64,000 nt of DNA from Aphrophora alni (GCA_963513935.1 OY740768.1:69490231-69554230); one strand, 5' to 3'; positions 25,483 to 39,807 are shown, counted from the first letter of the stretch. Notes: generated by a model not told the origin, from the letters alone. Numbers and translations: made by a program.

Positions 25483-25668
25483 TTGATGTTTTTTCATAAA
25501 ACCATTACGCGTTTCAATATTTATATCTCATCAACTTGTGGATATATAGGTCAAACAGGGAGAAGTTTCAAAAAGTGTTTTAAGGAGTATTTTTTTAATA
25601 GAGACACATGTTGCCTATGTCAAGAAAGTAGTGATACCCATAATTACGAGGTACAGAAACCTGTGTAA
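25483..25668 (+). pseudogene. Penelope-like element GIY-YIG endonuclease fragment
   Basis: The frame reads STCGYIGQTGRSFKKCFKEY and on through Cys- and Asn-rich residues to a TAA. CGxxYIGxTxRxFxxRxxEH is the start of the GIY-YIG nuclease domain that Penelope-like elements carry at their C-terminus, where it nicks the target DNA. Only about 45 residues of it remain. The reverse transcriptase part is not adjacent. The relic at 43.28-44.02 kb stops just where this motif should begin (KLAVYCINCKICPKK), so the two fragments cover complementary parts of the same kind of protein. They lie 18 kb apart and need not come from one insertion. Confidence 0.75.
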
Positions 25669-26302
25669 CAACTGTTTTAAAAAAAAATGTGGTAGACCTT
25701 TTGATGTACCAATAAAATCTAACGTTGTATACAAGCTCCAATATTTTTGGCACTACATTATTGTGTGTGCAGGTTTTAAAGCATGGTAAAATGAGCTGTG
25801 AGATGAGTATACGGCTAAATATAAATATTGTCTACTTATGAAGTAGAAAATACTACATATTAGCAACACATAATAGTCAGTAGAATATAATACTAAATAA
25901 CTGTTATGGACAGGATCGGTCGGCATTTCGGGGGTTTTGTTTCTATGGGGGGAGGGAGGAGATTGCTGTAGCTAGTAGTTTTTTGTTAAAGTACATTAGC
26001 CAATGAACTAAACTGTCATTATCAAATTTATGTTCTAATACTAGTATACAATTATTTTTAAATAAGATTGCTAACTTTAAAAAAAAATTAACGAAATAAA
26101 ATGTACCTATTTACAAATTCAATTTAAAAAAATGTTTATAAAAACCACTGCAAAACTTTCATGTGTTACGTTGACACATTAAAACAAATAGTTTTATTCA
26201 TATCAGTAGTGTTTGTAAAATAAATGACAAATGTTGCATGAGTATCTTAACTGGAATTTGACTACGTGTTTGTTACACACAGTCACTCTTTGTTTTACAT
26301 AC

Positions 26303-26517
26303 CATAGGATGAAGCAATTGCTTTGCAAAATTGTTTATATGTTTCACAGTTGACTCAGACAGCCTGAACTGTGTCATTATTGTTAACTGACGTATGGCTC
26401 CGTCATCAAGTTTTGATGAATAACTCGTTGGTAGGTTTACGTCATCAAAACATTTTGCCAAAACAAATAACATTTGCAAATACAAAAGTAGATTTTGTTT
26501 TGAAGTTATGTGACAAT
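26303..26517 (-). CDS. Candidate host exon, product unrecognised
   Basis: The minus-strand frame is open from about 26517 to 26303. It has a balanced, protein-like composition including LFVLAKCFDDVNLPTSYSSK and LDDGAIRQLTIMTQFRLSES. The segment ends at ATG followed by GTATGT, a strong splice donor (26302-26297); without splicing the frame continues only ten codons to a stop. An AG at 26519-26518 gives a possible acceptor in phase, though its pyrimidine tract is poor. The codons are more GC-balanced than flanking DNA. I do not recognise the family. If real, the gene runs on the minus strand with long introns and its other exons were not found. It could instead be a fragment of a mobile-element protein. 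Confidence 0.4.
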
Positions 26518-27296
26518 CTTAGTTTATTAATATGCTATTTTATTTCGTACTGATTAGAAAAATGATTTTTAAAATTTCACCTTAGACTACATTCTCCATT
26601 TCACGTCTTTCAGCTAGACACGCTAATTTTGAATTGTTTTGGTCTTTAATATTATTCTAACCTACCTTCCTGTCACTCTACTCCGTCGTTTAATCATGGT
26701 TTTACATGGTTCTAGTAGTATTTAGAACATTTAAATTAAAGTAATGATTGCTTGTATTTTAGGAACTGAGGAAAAAGTTGAAGAAAATATCTTTTTACTT
26801 CATAATAATGTTTGTGATGTGCTCTGTCGAGATGGACTGAGTGTGTCAAACTCATTCAAAAATAATCCGGATTAAAACTATTATCATATTTTGCTTTGAC
26901 CCACTGTTGAGAGAACATACTACACCTGTAGGACCATATAGAGGAAAATAATTCTATTTATGATATATTGCTAGTCTAGATCGTATTTTCATATTAAATT
27001 CAAAATGAAGGATGTTAGGCCACCGATTTTTGCATAATTGTTCCAATTTTATTTCATTCAGATCTATTATAATTTAGTTACATTATTTTATAATGAATAA
27101 TAAACTATGTAACAAATCAAAATAGGAAACATAATTAAAATAATAACAATTATAATGATGTAACGTATTTTAAAAGGACAAAACATTTAAACTAATAAAA
27201 TAACTGAAAGGAATAAGAAGAAAATGAAAATTCCAAAACACAAAGTCCCATATTTTATATTAGGTACCCCAGAAGTAATCCTGTTTGATTAAATAT

Positions 27297-27468
27297 ACAC
27301 AACATAAATAGAATATATATTTATCATTTGTGAAATTTATTTATAATTTCTTTTAATATAAATATTGACTAGATGACTATGAATTAAACTTAATGTTTGT
27401 ATAATCTTTTTAAAATTAAGAATTTAATAGTAATAGACCTACAATATTTAATACTTTAGTATTTATAG

Positions 27469-27518
<50 letters not shown>

Positions 27519-30500
27519 CCAAGTAGAATAAATATTTCGACACTTTAATAACTCGAATAAAAGGAGACTTGTAATAGAGTTGAATTTGTGAATAATAAAG
27601 ATTAAAGTAAAACAAAACTTTTAAAAGAAACTTATAAAGATATTTAATACAAATAAAAGATTATATTTGTGAATATAAATCGGAGTGATTACTGGTTAAT
27701 AGTAAAGTATATAATAAATAAATAAATATAATAAATAAATAAATATGATAAATAAATATAAATATTATATATAACATATATTATAGTATTACAGTACAGA
27801 CATATGATAGAAAGTAGGGTTAACAAAGGGTTTGTTTTAAAAAAATTTGTAGTTCAATATCCTGAGGAAGTATAAATCACAAAGACTGCTGCTTATCTAT
27901 TACTAAAGTTAAGTAAATTACCATATAAGATTCTTAAAACAAGCTTTTTAGTTAAGAAAATGTTTTTGAATAACAGAAATTAAAAATGTGTAGCCTTAAA
28001 TATATCTAACAATGTATAGTAAAACAATATCTAACGGCTATGTGTGTATTAAGTTTATTTGATTTATTATTATGTTTTTCTAGTTTTTATACATGTGGCA
28101 ACACTGCACAGGTTAATATACTCACTTATCAGAGGTAAGACTTGTTACACAAAAGGGCAGAATTTAAATGTATTGTTTTGTTTGTGCATATGTGTGGTTT
28201 GTGTAGTATCATGTTTCTAATTATTTTTTATTTACGAACAAAGGAATGAAGCCGCAACGAGTATAATAAAAAAAATTAATGTTTTTGCCAAAAAAATAAA
28301 AATGTATTTTCAAATTTATTTCTAAAATTTTAATGTAGGGAAATTCATTAAGTTATGTTTGACAAAAAATAAGTTTTAGTGCCCTTCTTCATTGCGACAT
28401 ATTCATTAAGCATACCTTCCTGTCAGATAAATTGAAATTTGTGATTCATAAAACTTATTACAAGAATTACAAAGTCTAGAAGAAAAAAATCTAAACTCTA
28501 TCTTGATAAATCCTTAATGTTTCTGAGAAGAAGTTAAACATAATGATTTTACACAGTAGGGATTTTTGGAATTTTCATAATTTCTGCAATACTATCAATA
28601 AATATGAAAAATATTTATTAAATATTTCATCTATATCGGTTCAATAGTACACAAAAGTTAAAGCTTTTCCCCTTCCTACCCATTTGTAGACCTTTTACTT
28701 ATCAATGCAATGAAAATCAAGATCCGAGCATTTTTTAAAATAAATAATATGAAACGAAAATTTAACTTTACAAATTTAAAAGAAGTACATACTTCATCAG
28801 TCACAGGATAATCAGATTACCGTATTTATTTTCTTCAGATTGTTCTTATATTAAATTTATGAAATTCCTGTGACACTGTGTTAACCTTAGCCAATTAGTA
28901 CATCTTATTTGTAGTAACATAAATTTCTTCTTATATATCTATATCTTGGATCAACTATTTAAGCCACATTAAAATAAAGATGAAAATGCCACCGCAGTCT
29001 TCGTTATCCATGACGGGTAATGACTTATCCACACTACCACATCATAAATAACACAAAACTGAGATGTACGATGTCCGCATAACTACAGTTTATCAGAAAT
29101 ATTTCCCTCTATATTATCTAGGTTTTTCAACACATATTAACAATTGGCAATAAAAATACAAGAAATACAAAATACTCTGATGCTCTTTATTTACAATACA
29201 ACTAGGTAGGATATTTCAAAAGTTTGCATAAAGTTGAAACTAAGATCTTAAAACAGTAAGTAGGATATATTTATCTGAAATCTGATATTATACTAATATA
29301 AACTGAAATTTATAAGAACGAAAATTAGAACGCAATTATAATCTATATTGGGTACAGTATGTGGTTCTCTATTGTTTACTCTCTTCTTTTAACACAAACA
29401 CCCAGCTTATTCAATTTCAGAGTAACATTGCAGAAATGTTCTATGAATATTATTAAAGTTTTATGGTGCACCGTAATCTTCTCATAATAAGGAAAGGATT
29501 GATTGTCCCAAAAAGTCACTTTAATAATCAAATCAAATTTTAGACATGAAGTTACTTTTGGGCCATACTGTATATTATGTTGCTGGAGTTATATAATGCC
29601 ACTTTATACAGTAATTTAATTAGTTTCTACATACAGTTTTACAAGCTATTGGTGTGCTATTTTTGATCTTTCATAAAAATTCGAAGAACCTGCATCATTT
29701 AAAAATATATTTCACCTTATATCCGTTATTTAATTACGATTTCAGTCACTCCTTTCCAGTCAGAGAACTTTGTAACTTCGCATGCGGTTTGACTGAACAT
29801 TTGTTGAGTTTCCCATTCCACAAATTTGATGTACGTCTTGTGGACTAGGTTGTAGCTACATATTGGCGGAGTGACTAGTACAACAAGATTTAAAATTATT
29901 CTTTCTGAAATAGTCACTCCACAAATCTATAGCACATCTTTGAAGTAACATCTAAGAATATTAATTAATTAATTACATATTTTAAAACTCTTAGAACTAA
30001 TAAATATTATGATTACTTGATATTCTTTCAAGGAAGATATTTTAATTTTATAAGCTAAGTGTAAATACAAACAAAATTTGGTAAAATATTTGTATGTCTA
30101 AACAATTAAAGTCTCGATTTGAACAATAAAAACATAGATATATAATTATACTAAACCTTGTAGATTTGTTACAGATACAGTCATTTCAGATATGATCGTA
30201 AAATTAATGTCGGGGTTTCTGAAAATAAAAAACAAAAACATTACAATGACAAATATAATGAAATATTATACAATGGTTTAAAAAGTAATAAATATCTAAT
30301 AAAGATTCAGATCGACCTTTGAAGTTATATAATTATTCAAATTTATAACTAGAAACATAATTCTTTCAACGAGATATTTCATTACTCTCTTTAGTTTTAA
30401 CAGTAATGATAATATTGGGCATTGAAATTGAAGTGATACAAAACGGATTGCCCATGAACTGCACATTAATTTATTTTCTACTGAAAAAATCACGATATCA

Positions 30501-30524
30501 AAATAAAATTGAGCTTGACTTGTG
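27297..30524 (+). repeat. Recent segmental duplication, copy 1
   Basis: This is very similar to 39969-43222 with the same orientation and order. Both start at ACACAACATAAATAGAATAT and end near GAGCTTGACTTGTGA. Differences are scattered substitutions, small indels and different TA-repeat lengths. This copy lacks about 85 bp that the other has near 43130-43200. A 10-bp inverted repeat (GGAGTGACTA 29868-29877 with TAGTCACTCC 29911-29920) is conserved in both copies. The longest shared open frame (29654-29848 here) is interrupted differently in the two copies, so it is unlikely to be a gene. Confidence 0.9.
27474..27517. repeat. (TA)n microsatellite
   Basis: About 22 TA units inside duplication copy 1. 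The matching tract in copy 2 is at 40143-40181. Confidence 0.95.
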
Positions 30525-31384
30525 ACATCTTAAGAGCTTTTTATTAGTTTACAAAATCTCATTTTGGAAACAACCCACTAAAGGAGATCCTCAGACTAAG
30601 AAGTTGTATTTTTGATATCTTTTCTTTTTTGCCAACCTCGTTCACCAACCTTGTTTCTTATGTGAAGAAATATAAATATTTTAAATAAACAAACATGTTG
30701 AAAAGTTAAATAAAAAATTAAATAATTTTATGTGTGAAATACATGTAAACCACTATAAATAAAAATGTTCGCAAGTTCGTTGAAAAATCTGTAACCAACT
30801 ATGTAAACACAAAGTATACCATTTGAACACGCCACTTTAAAACAAACTAAACACCTTTAAAATAGTTAAAGTTTTAGAACCTAACTCGAAAACTGGTAGA
30901 TGATGAGAGTTACACGAGATATGAATTGATTCAACTTAATTCTTGTCAAAATAAGAATAAGGTAGACTAATTATTATCAACTCAATAGAATGGGTTGAGA
31001 ATTAGCGAGGTTTTTTTATAATATTTTTTAAACTAAATTGTTGAGTGAGAAGTTATCGACGTAGATCCACAGTAATTAACCATTTTATATTATCAACATT
31101 TGTCGAATCATTTTACGTGTTTAAACAATTTCCAAAAATAAAAAATCCAGAAGAAAATAAAACATATTGCTTGCTTCGATAACACAATAAATTGTACAAT
31201 AGTTAATTACTCATATGAAACTTACTAAGTAATCAAATTATCACAGAAAATGTAGAATTACAATAAAATAAACTGTTTACAAATTAACTAAAAACGATAA
31301 CAGGACATAACTAAAACTTTGAAGTTGATGACAGGACTCAGGTCAAATACAGCAAGATGCAAGTTTTCATTTAATATTGAATGT

Positions 31385-31515
31385 AAATCAACTGTAATGA
31401 GCTACACTTGTGGAAACTTCAATCACCATATGAAAGAATAAACACATATAATTTTTATTTCTGCAATCAAAATTTAAGACAACGTTTCAATGACCAGTCA
31501 TCAATCTCAGTTGTT
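31385..31515 (-). repeat. PLE-tail-like repeat, copy 4
   Basis: This has ACACTTGTGGAAACTTCAAT as in the copies at 8335 and 13775. On the minus strand it ends with ACAACTGAGATTGATGAC, TG, GTCATTGAAACGTTGTCTT. ATGAC and GTCAT form a perfect stem with a 2-base gap. Confidence 0.6.
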
Positions 31516-31749
31516 TCAAGCACACAAATATAGTGACACGGGACTGTGACATTACTGTTTATGTACATGTTTTTATCCATGAAATTCGTACTCAGTATAC
31601 TTTTGAAGTCCATCCGCATTTTGTAAACTTTCTAAAAATTCTGACCATTCATTTATATTGCATTAATAAATAAATTATCAAAAATGATTAAATAATGTAA
31701 CTAATAATATTTAAATAGATAAGTTATATTAAATATATGAAATCATACT

Positions 31750-32130
31750 GCAAAAAGTGTTTATTACACCCCACTACAACAAAAAAAAAAAAATCGAAAA
31801 TATAGCAAACGTATTTAGAATCATGGGTGTCATTTATTATACTGTATACACCTGTTAATAGTAATTCTCATATTTTGACAATCAGAACATGTATATAACA
31901 CAGTAAACACATTGTGTTGTAATATGTTCTCTTCAGTAATAATAATATTATTTCATATAATATATGAGAATTCCAAAATATTAAACTAGTGCTTTTTTAG
32001 TAATATTTTATCTTTAAATAAAAATGTTTTATCACATTTTATACGCACATAAAACAAAAAATTACCACAATCAATAACTGCATACCAGTAATAATATTTT
32101 ATGAAACCATTTAGTAAAAAATATCAAATA
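31750..32130 (+). repeat. Older duplicated block, copy 1
   Basis: This aligns loosely with 37215-37600. Shared landmarks are a TTTATTATAC...GTAT segment, an ATCA(G)...CATGTATAT segment, TGTAAT(A/T)TGTTCTCTT, and AGTAATAT followed by TTA-rich bases. Divergence is much higher than between 27.3-30.5 and 40.0-43.2 kb. Confidence 0.5.
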
Positions 32131-32159
32131 TTTACAATTATCATTTAGTTATTTATTAA

Positions 32160-34440
32160 TTAGCTAGTTATAGTTACTATTATTGTTGTTTAAGTTTAAA
32201 AGGCTGTTTGTGTTGATTGAGATATGTTATCTCAAATCCATGACGAGAGAATGATTACAAGTAGAAATTATATTGAGAATCTCCCAAAAAATGTTTGTTT
32301 TCACATTATTCTAATTGAAGTGTTACAAAATCAGTAGCTCAGAATTCAAGTCCTGTAATTAATAGTTGAAAACGTTGGTTAAACGACAACCAGAGTTTAA
32401 TCTCTCATGAAACTAAACAATTTGATTTAAACAATGTTCTCAAGTATCTTGAAAAGTGAATAGTATAGATTTAAGGTTTTTTTTTACTATGCTAAAAAAA
32501 ATTTTAAAATACTGAAACTCTACTTTTGGAAATTTTGAAATACCTGAATCTCAAAAATTTTAGTTGGAACTCCATTATATAAGTCCGAAAAAAATTCAAA
32601 TTAACCTTTTGTCTCTAACAATTACTGAAATCCCAAAACCATTTTTTAGGGGTTTATTCATATTTGAGACAATTACCTTTGATAATTTTATAAATGTATA
32701 AATTTCAGAGTACACTACCGTAGTATATAGATTAATAATAAAAGTAACTTACTTTCACCGACTTAGCTTTCACTGGTTCCCATTATTTATCAGTTTCAAA
32801 ATTTAATAATGTGACAGATAGAATACCGAGTCACTCGGAATATTTTGTATTTCCATAAAAAACAAAGGGTGATTTCCACCATTATCATATCTCGAATAAA
32901 AAGAGAGTACATTTCGTGCTCCCATTAAAAATATCTTAGAGATAAAATAAAAATTTGTAGTTCGATTTTTTAAATGGCTATTAAAATGACGGGCAACATA
33001 AGGTGCCTTGCCATTTGATATTTTAAAACCTTTATTTTATTGTTTCTAAAATTAGGGTTTGGATCATTATTGTTTTAACTTTTGAAATAGTGATCATGTT
33101 GTATATAGATTATTCTTAGTGTAATTCTTTAATTAGTTTTCTTTTAATATTTTTATTAGCTTAGTGAAAACAAAGAAAACAAAACCTACATTTTATACAC
33201 TGTTAGCCGCCATTTTAAATTGATAAAACATATATGAAATCAATTCGTCAGAGGTTCAATTGGAGTATAACTTGTCCAATACAATTAAAATATCTAAAAT
33301 TCTCCATCAAATTTTTTTTTTAAGATTCCCGTTTAGTAGGGGACATTTTAACTCAATTGTTCTACTTCAAAACGTTCTCTCTCCCCCGTACTAGAGTTTA
33401 GATAAATTATTGAATCAAACTGAATTTGTTAGTTGTTACTAATATTAATGTTAGGTTATCTATATTATAACTCACTACACTGAAAGTAGCAACATTCTAG
33501 ATTAAACTCGTTTAAGTAAATCAACGTTTTACTGCAAATTGTGGTCACTTGAATGTATTAAATATTGTTTACAATTCGTGTAATAACTGATGACGTACTC
33601 AAAGTTGTTGACTTAAATCTTTTGTAATAAATCAATATCAATATCTACTCCGATTTTTTGTTTACTTTCGATTTTTACAGAAAGTCACGTCTTTTAAAAA
33701 CTAAGAAATATATATAAATTAAATTTTTTAAAACTTTAACGGATACAAATTTCCGTAAATAAAATGTCTAGAAAACAGTTCTTACGAATCAATCCAGTTT
33801 TAACTGTAATATTGACTTCCTCAGTGATACAACGAGGTACATCTAATGAAGTTTAGTGCGCCATATTACATATTAACAAGGAAAAAGTTGCTTGTAGTTA
33901 CTGCAAGATTGTTTATTATAAAATAAAATCCAGTCAATTATTTATAGATAGTAAACATATTACGTTAGAATTTATTTATATTAACACACAAAGCGAGTAT
34001 ATTTTCACGACGACAATAATTGTTGAATTCTAAAGGAAATTGTGTTAGATAGATCACCAGTACAAAATTCTACAAGTTCTAAAATAATGAATCTTGGTTC
34101 TGCTGATTTCAACAGGTAACCTTAAACACGAAAAAGTTTTTATTAGGACAGAGGTTTTTTACTGTAGAAATTTATTATCATGCTATAAATCTTTCATTAA
34201 TAAACTCACCGAAACTAGATGAATTATTGTTATTTAGTTAATTATTATTACTATTATTAATGCTAATTAGTAAATAATTAACACACATTGTAACTAAAAT
34301 TTCACTAATCCGTGAGCTAACAAAAATGGTACCAGTATTATCAAGAACGAATATGAAATATATTTAAGATATAGGGTTGATCTTTTGAGAAATTAATTGT
34401 TTTATTTCTACCCGTTTGGTATTTATTTAAAATTTCATGG
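32160..34440. other. AT-rich stretch without genes
   Basis: I see no gene. Short conserved-looking pieces such as GTTAGCCGCCATTTTAAA at 33205 and ATATCTCGAATAAAAAGAGAG at 32887 look like fragments of interspersed repeats. A related GGCAGCCATTTAAAA piece is at about 5500. Confidence 0.5.
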
Positions 34441-34570
34441 AGATCAATGCAAGAAATCTTCATTAACAAAAAAAGGTTAATAGTCTATTTAAGTCTTATT
34501 GTAATCATCGTGGGAGATTATTGTAAAACAATTGTTCATAGAGTGGTAAAAGTCTGGAATATATTATATA

Positions 34571-34572
<2 letters not shown>

Positions 34573-34622
<50 letters not shown>
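34573..34622. repeat. (AT)n microsatellite
   Basis: About 25 AT units. Open frames across it on both strands (34447-34650, 34564-34764) are artefacts of the simple repeat. Confidence 0.95.
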
Positions 34623-34625
<3 letters not shown>

Positions 34626-34999
34626 CTATATATATTTTATCAGTTTCTAATTCACATAGAAGGGCTGTAGAAAAAGTGTTGGAAATATTTTGATTATAGC
34701 TAACAACAGGGTATACCGAAATTGTAAAAATAATATACAGTGTGTCAAAATTTATAAAAATCATGTTTTTCTTACTTTTTCAATGTAAGCATTATGATAT
34801 TCCTTCATATTATTTTGTCCTCTTTAAAACGGACGTTTTGGTAAAAAATAAAAATAAAATTATTTGCATTATTTGAGTGTTTAAATATTGTAAATTTATA
34901 TCGAGATTACTAGACTTGTAATTGACATAGAATATTATAAGAGATATCCACGAAAAGCTGTTTACCTTGTCTATCCACAGATTAAAACACGCATTGTGC

Positions 35000-35720
35000 A
35001 ACATTTATGAGTTCGATATTCTACAAAAGACAAGTGAGTGTCAATTTATAATATGCAAAGAAAATTTGAATTTTTTCTTCCTTTTAATTATCTATACAAA
35101 AGAAACAGTGCAAAATTTAAATAGAAAGTATATACATTAGTACTCAGAACGTAATCAATTTATGTATATTATTTATAGATTATTTTACAATATTAAGGTT
35201 TACAAGATAATTTGTTACAAAACATTCCATAACTTAGACCCGTAATTATTTCAAAAGAACTAGTATAACAAAAACATATTGTATATTAAGTACAATACTG
35301 TCCATTATAGGATATCCAAGAATTTTAATCACCTCAGCTTCAGACTGTGCTTTCATAGCACTCAATTAAAGTAACCTAAAAGTAACATTGCTGAACGATT
35401 ATTATTAAGAGTTTTAAAAAGAACCGTGATCTTCAACTGATGATGAACAGTATGGTTCAGTAGTGACTTGCTAGTCAAATCAAATTTTAATCCTGAAGTT
35501 ACTTTTAAACTATAGTCTTGGGTCATGTGTTTTAATAATTACTGGTAGTAACAATGTCTTCTAGGATGGTACCAATATACCACATCAACATATATTGTAA
35601 CAATTTTACTATACTACGGCTGTGATAGATGCAATACTGCCCAAATAGACATTATGACAATATTATGATTCAATATTCTACATAGATACCTGTCATAATG
35701 TCTCATATAGTCAGTAATAT
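35000..35720 (+). repeat. Dispersed low-copy repeat with TTCAATATTCTACATA motif
   Basis: TTCAATATTCTACATA or a close variant, usually preceded by GCAATA(C/T)TG and an AT-rich spacer, occurs at about 35010, 35671, 53551, 53832 and 56206. The part 35370-35500 also resembles 29415-29560 in the duplicated block (TAACATTGC(A/T)GAA..., TCAAATCAAATTTTA, GAAGTTACTTTT), so this is an older relative of the duplication. Confidence 0.45.
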
Positions 35721-35999
35721 CATAAAGTTGGTTGAGAGTTTTCCCTACACATTGTAAAATCATATTTTCCCTAAGCAATGTTTTTTCTTCTTTTTTTTTC
35801 CTTCTCAAATGATTATCTATATTCAGACACACAACTGAATGGGATTAAAGTAGTTTTAACTAATTTACATATTGTCATCCTCAGGTGATATAAAGTTACA
35901 ATTAATGTATTATAATTCTTCATATTATATTTTAACTGAGAAAATTGCGAAACTTAATATATTGATATTTTTTAACATTAGTGTAGCAACTATTATTTT

Positions 36000-38900
36000 A
36001 TATTATAATAATATTATAACTTATTAGTTAATAACATGATAAGATTTATTTAATAACAAAATTAACTACCTGAATTTTATATATGAATTGTGTGTGAATC
36101 AGTTAATTATTTTAAGATAATAAACATATTTTCGAATGTTTTTATATGAATACATATTAAATAACATAGTATCGAGATTTTTACTTGGTGATTTTCGAAT
36201 TTTAGTTGATATATCATCAGGTAAAAAGGCAAAAGACACGTTAGGATTTTTTATGCCCTGTTAATAAAACCTAGAAATTCTTTACAAGTATTAAAATAAT
36301 GTTAGTTAGTTCTTACATTAGTTAGTTCTTACATTCCAATAGACAACCTTAACGAGAATCTCTAATAAGCTCGAGTATTACTTGTCATTGAAAACATCTT
36401 AACAAATTATTAAATCAGGAGTTATCAGTCCAAATCCAAAACACAAGTATTTTGTATTTGTCAAACCACCTTACTTCATATTAAAAAAAAAACATGATTA
36501 TTTTACTGTATTGATAAGCCCTATAACGAATTAATGAATGTAATAAATTCAAATTAATGATAGGTCCCATTATTTTAACTAAAAATAAATAAAATAGAAA
36601 AACTAGTTTTAAATTGCCTTTTTTTTACGGTGTTCAAACATTAAATATATGTCTAAAATATTGCACCTTAATTCACTAGTAACTAACACCTATAATTTGT
36701 TGTTTTTTTGTCATTTTACTAGACATGATGTGTAGTATGGATTCGTCGTATAGAATGTGAGATCCTGTTTTTCGTAGATAAGTTTTTATAAAGATGAGCA
36801 TTACTAAACAAAGACACATTTTTATAAGAAACTTTAGTGTTGTAAACATCCTTGTCTTGATTTTATGTACAGTGGTATTATCCTATCACAGTCTAGAATA
36901 TAGATGTTGTATTATGTCTTAATATCACTACTACACATCACTGTGCCTATATCACTATTGTGAGTTGCATGACAGTGCACAGCTCAAAACGAGCACAGTG
37001 GATTATGCAACACAAAATCAGTAAAGTTTAGAAGCACACCCACAGTTTGAAATCTTCTAATAATTCAGACGATTATTTACACTGCTAATAATAAACTATT
37101 TTAAATAAATTATTAATACCTCAGTAAGTTAACAAAATACAACATAATAATTAACTGATAATTAAATAATCAAGTTAGAATATCTGAAATAATACAGTAC
37201 GAAGTATTTATAAATGTAATTACAATGACAAAAAATGAAAAAAAACAGCAACACTATTTATAGTCTTAACTGTGATTTATTATACAGTATTCACCTAGTA
37301 ATATTAGTTATAAGATTTGAGAATATGATCATGTATATTACACAATACATGATATACAATATATGTATTGTAATTTGTTCTCTTTAATAAAATTAGTTAA
37401 TATTCTGATTACTGATTTAATACCATTATTCAAAATTGAACATTAAAATATTTTATTAAAACCCTGTAGAAATTAGTTTTATTTTCAGTAATATTTACAA
37501 AATTTATTACATTATACTATAAACACAGTCATATTAAAAAGAAAAGAATTTATAATCGACAATCAGTAGTAATATTGAATGTAACATTTCGGAAAAATAA
37601 ATAATAAGATGAAATATCTACACTTCTCCAATATTATCTCATTATGTCATAAATATTGGTGCTAGTGCTCGTTTAACTGTAAATATAAAGTTGGTTTGGA
37701 AATAACCTATATCTGTTTAACTGATATGCAAAAATAACAATCTCTAATGAAACCAAGATTCCAGTTACAAGAGTTCTTGTTAACCTTAATCATGATCTGA
37801 TAATTTAAAATGTATAGGTTGTTCCCGAATTGACTACTAATTTATCATCAGTAATACAAAATGGGAATATTATTAAATTTATTTCAAATAAAAAAGTAAG
37901 TCTTTGTAATTCTTTTTTTTTTTAGTTTTATTGTTGCTGTTTCGTTAATCACTAGTAGCTTCCTTGGGTGTAAATATTTTAATTTTTACATATTGTATTA
38001 ACTTTACACATTTAGAGAAACACAGAACTTTGAAGTATACAGAAATATTTTAAAATACATATAAGATTATAAAAAACTTTCCGCATTGAACTTGTAGTTA
38101 AAATTCATTTATTCTTGTTCTGTCGCTACATTAGCAACATCTATTGAACCCGTACAGGGAGTTACAGAAGTTTTACATAAAAAACTTTCTACAAATGAAA
38201 GTAATTATAATATATATCATGGAGGTTGTATTTGTTGATGTATGTGGTCCAAAGTAAAATATACTTTAGACGTTTGGTCTTTGTACATTTCTTAAGAAAT
38301 AAAAAAATGTTTTTTATAGTTCTAAGAATTTTAACATTTTGTTTGAAATCAGAAAAACAAAACCAAAATAAAATACCTACCTCAGATAATGGAGACGAAT
38401 TTTGTAGAGATTATCTCAATATTGTTTTATAAATGAATAGAATTATTCATTAAAAACCAAACCCATACACACCTGATCAAAATAGAATGTCCAACAGATT
38501 AAATTGTACAATCGTTGAGATTATACCGTTTGGTACTAAATTAGAGAAAACTTTTGGGTTTTGGGTAGTAAATACTGCTGTGTACTTAAATAATAATTTT
38601 ATAGTTCCAAGGTAAACAACTTAATGAAAGTTTAATGTATATTATTATATTAATGATCTTATATTATGTTTTAGGTAGTTAGGTTAGTTTAATAATTGTT
38701 ACGAGGAAACTAATTGGAGGCAAGCATGAAATTTGGAAGTATTTACAAAAACAAAATATTAAGGATTAAGATTGTTTAATGATTATACTCAGAGGGGTAT
38801 GTTTATAGTGAATAGGTAAATACTATAATGATATTACAGGATCCGATATATTTATTTATATTGTTGCTATATATAATTATTTATCAAGTTAATTATTATA

Positions 38901-39766
38901 TTCACAGATATACAAAGGGGAAGTTGTAAACTAACCTAGATAAATAACAATCAATAATACAAGTAGACAAATTATAGGGCTAACAGAAAATAGATAAATT
39001 TGACGATTGCACTAATCAATTAAAATCCTAACATCAAAACACAAAAGCAATAATATATATTGGGTAGACACAAACTACAAACTATAGTCAGGGGAATAAC
39101 TAAAAATAACACTTTCAAATATTTCAAACAAACCTTCTGAACGATCCAATTACTTTACCGTTACATCCGAATATACAACCCAAATGCTCCATTTATTTAA
39201 GAACACAAAAATTTAAAAAAGCACATAATAGGACATAATTTTATAACGGGATTCATTAAAATATATAATATAACTAGAAGAATATTTTGAAGAAAAATAA
39301 TTTTAACTTAACATAACCAAAAACAAATACACGATCGCTAATCGGAAAATTAAATCAGATGATCTACAGTTATCTTAGATACAATTTCCAGAATGCAAAT
39401 CAAACAGATGTTTGCTAATACAGACACGGATACAAAATATAATATTTATAAACCAATATTCTTAACATAGGATGAATTTAAATAATAAAATGAATGTAAC
39501 TAAATAATTAAATATGTAAACATTTAATGAATAAATAAGCCTAAATTAATTTAGATATTTATTTCCAAAAAATGTTTAATTGTCAAATAACTAGATATAA
39601 ACTCTGATGTATGTGCAAAGAGATATCTTAAATGCTTACAAATAGGAAATAAAGATTATAAAAGATTTTTGCAAGAATGGGTTTGTGATTCCAACTTTGG
39701 ACTTCAGATAGATCAGACATATTTATTTGTTCAAAAGAATTTTGAAATCAATTTAAATTTATAAAG

Positions 39767-39807
<41 letters not shown>

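Noticed and set aside
29654..29848. Open frame shared by both duplication copies (also 42297-42512)
   Set aside because: The shared reading follows from recent duplication. The C-terminal ends differ through indels, and no protein motif is visible.
34447..34764. Overlapping open frames on both strands with Ile-Tyr repeats
   Set aside because: Translation of the (AT)n microsatellite.
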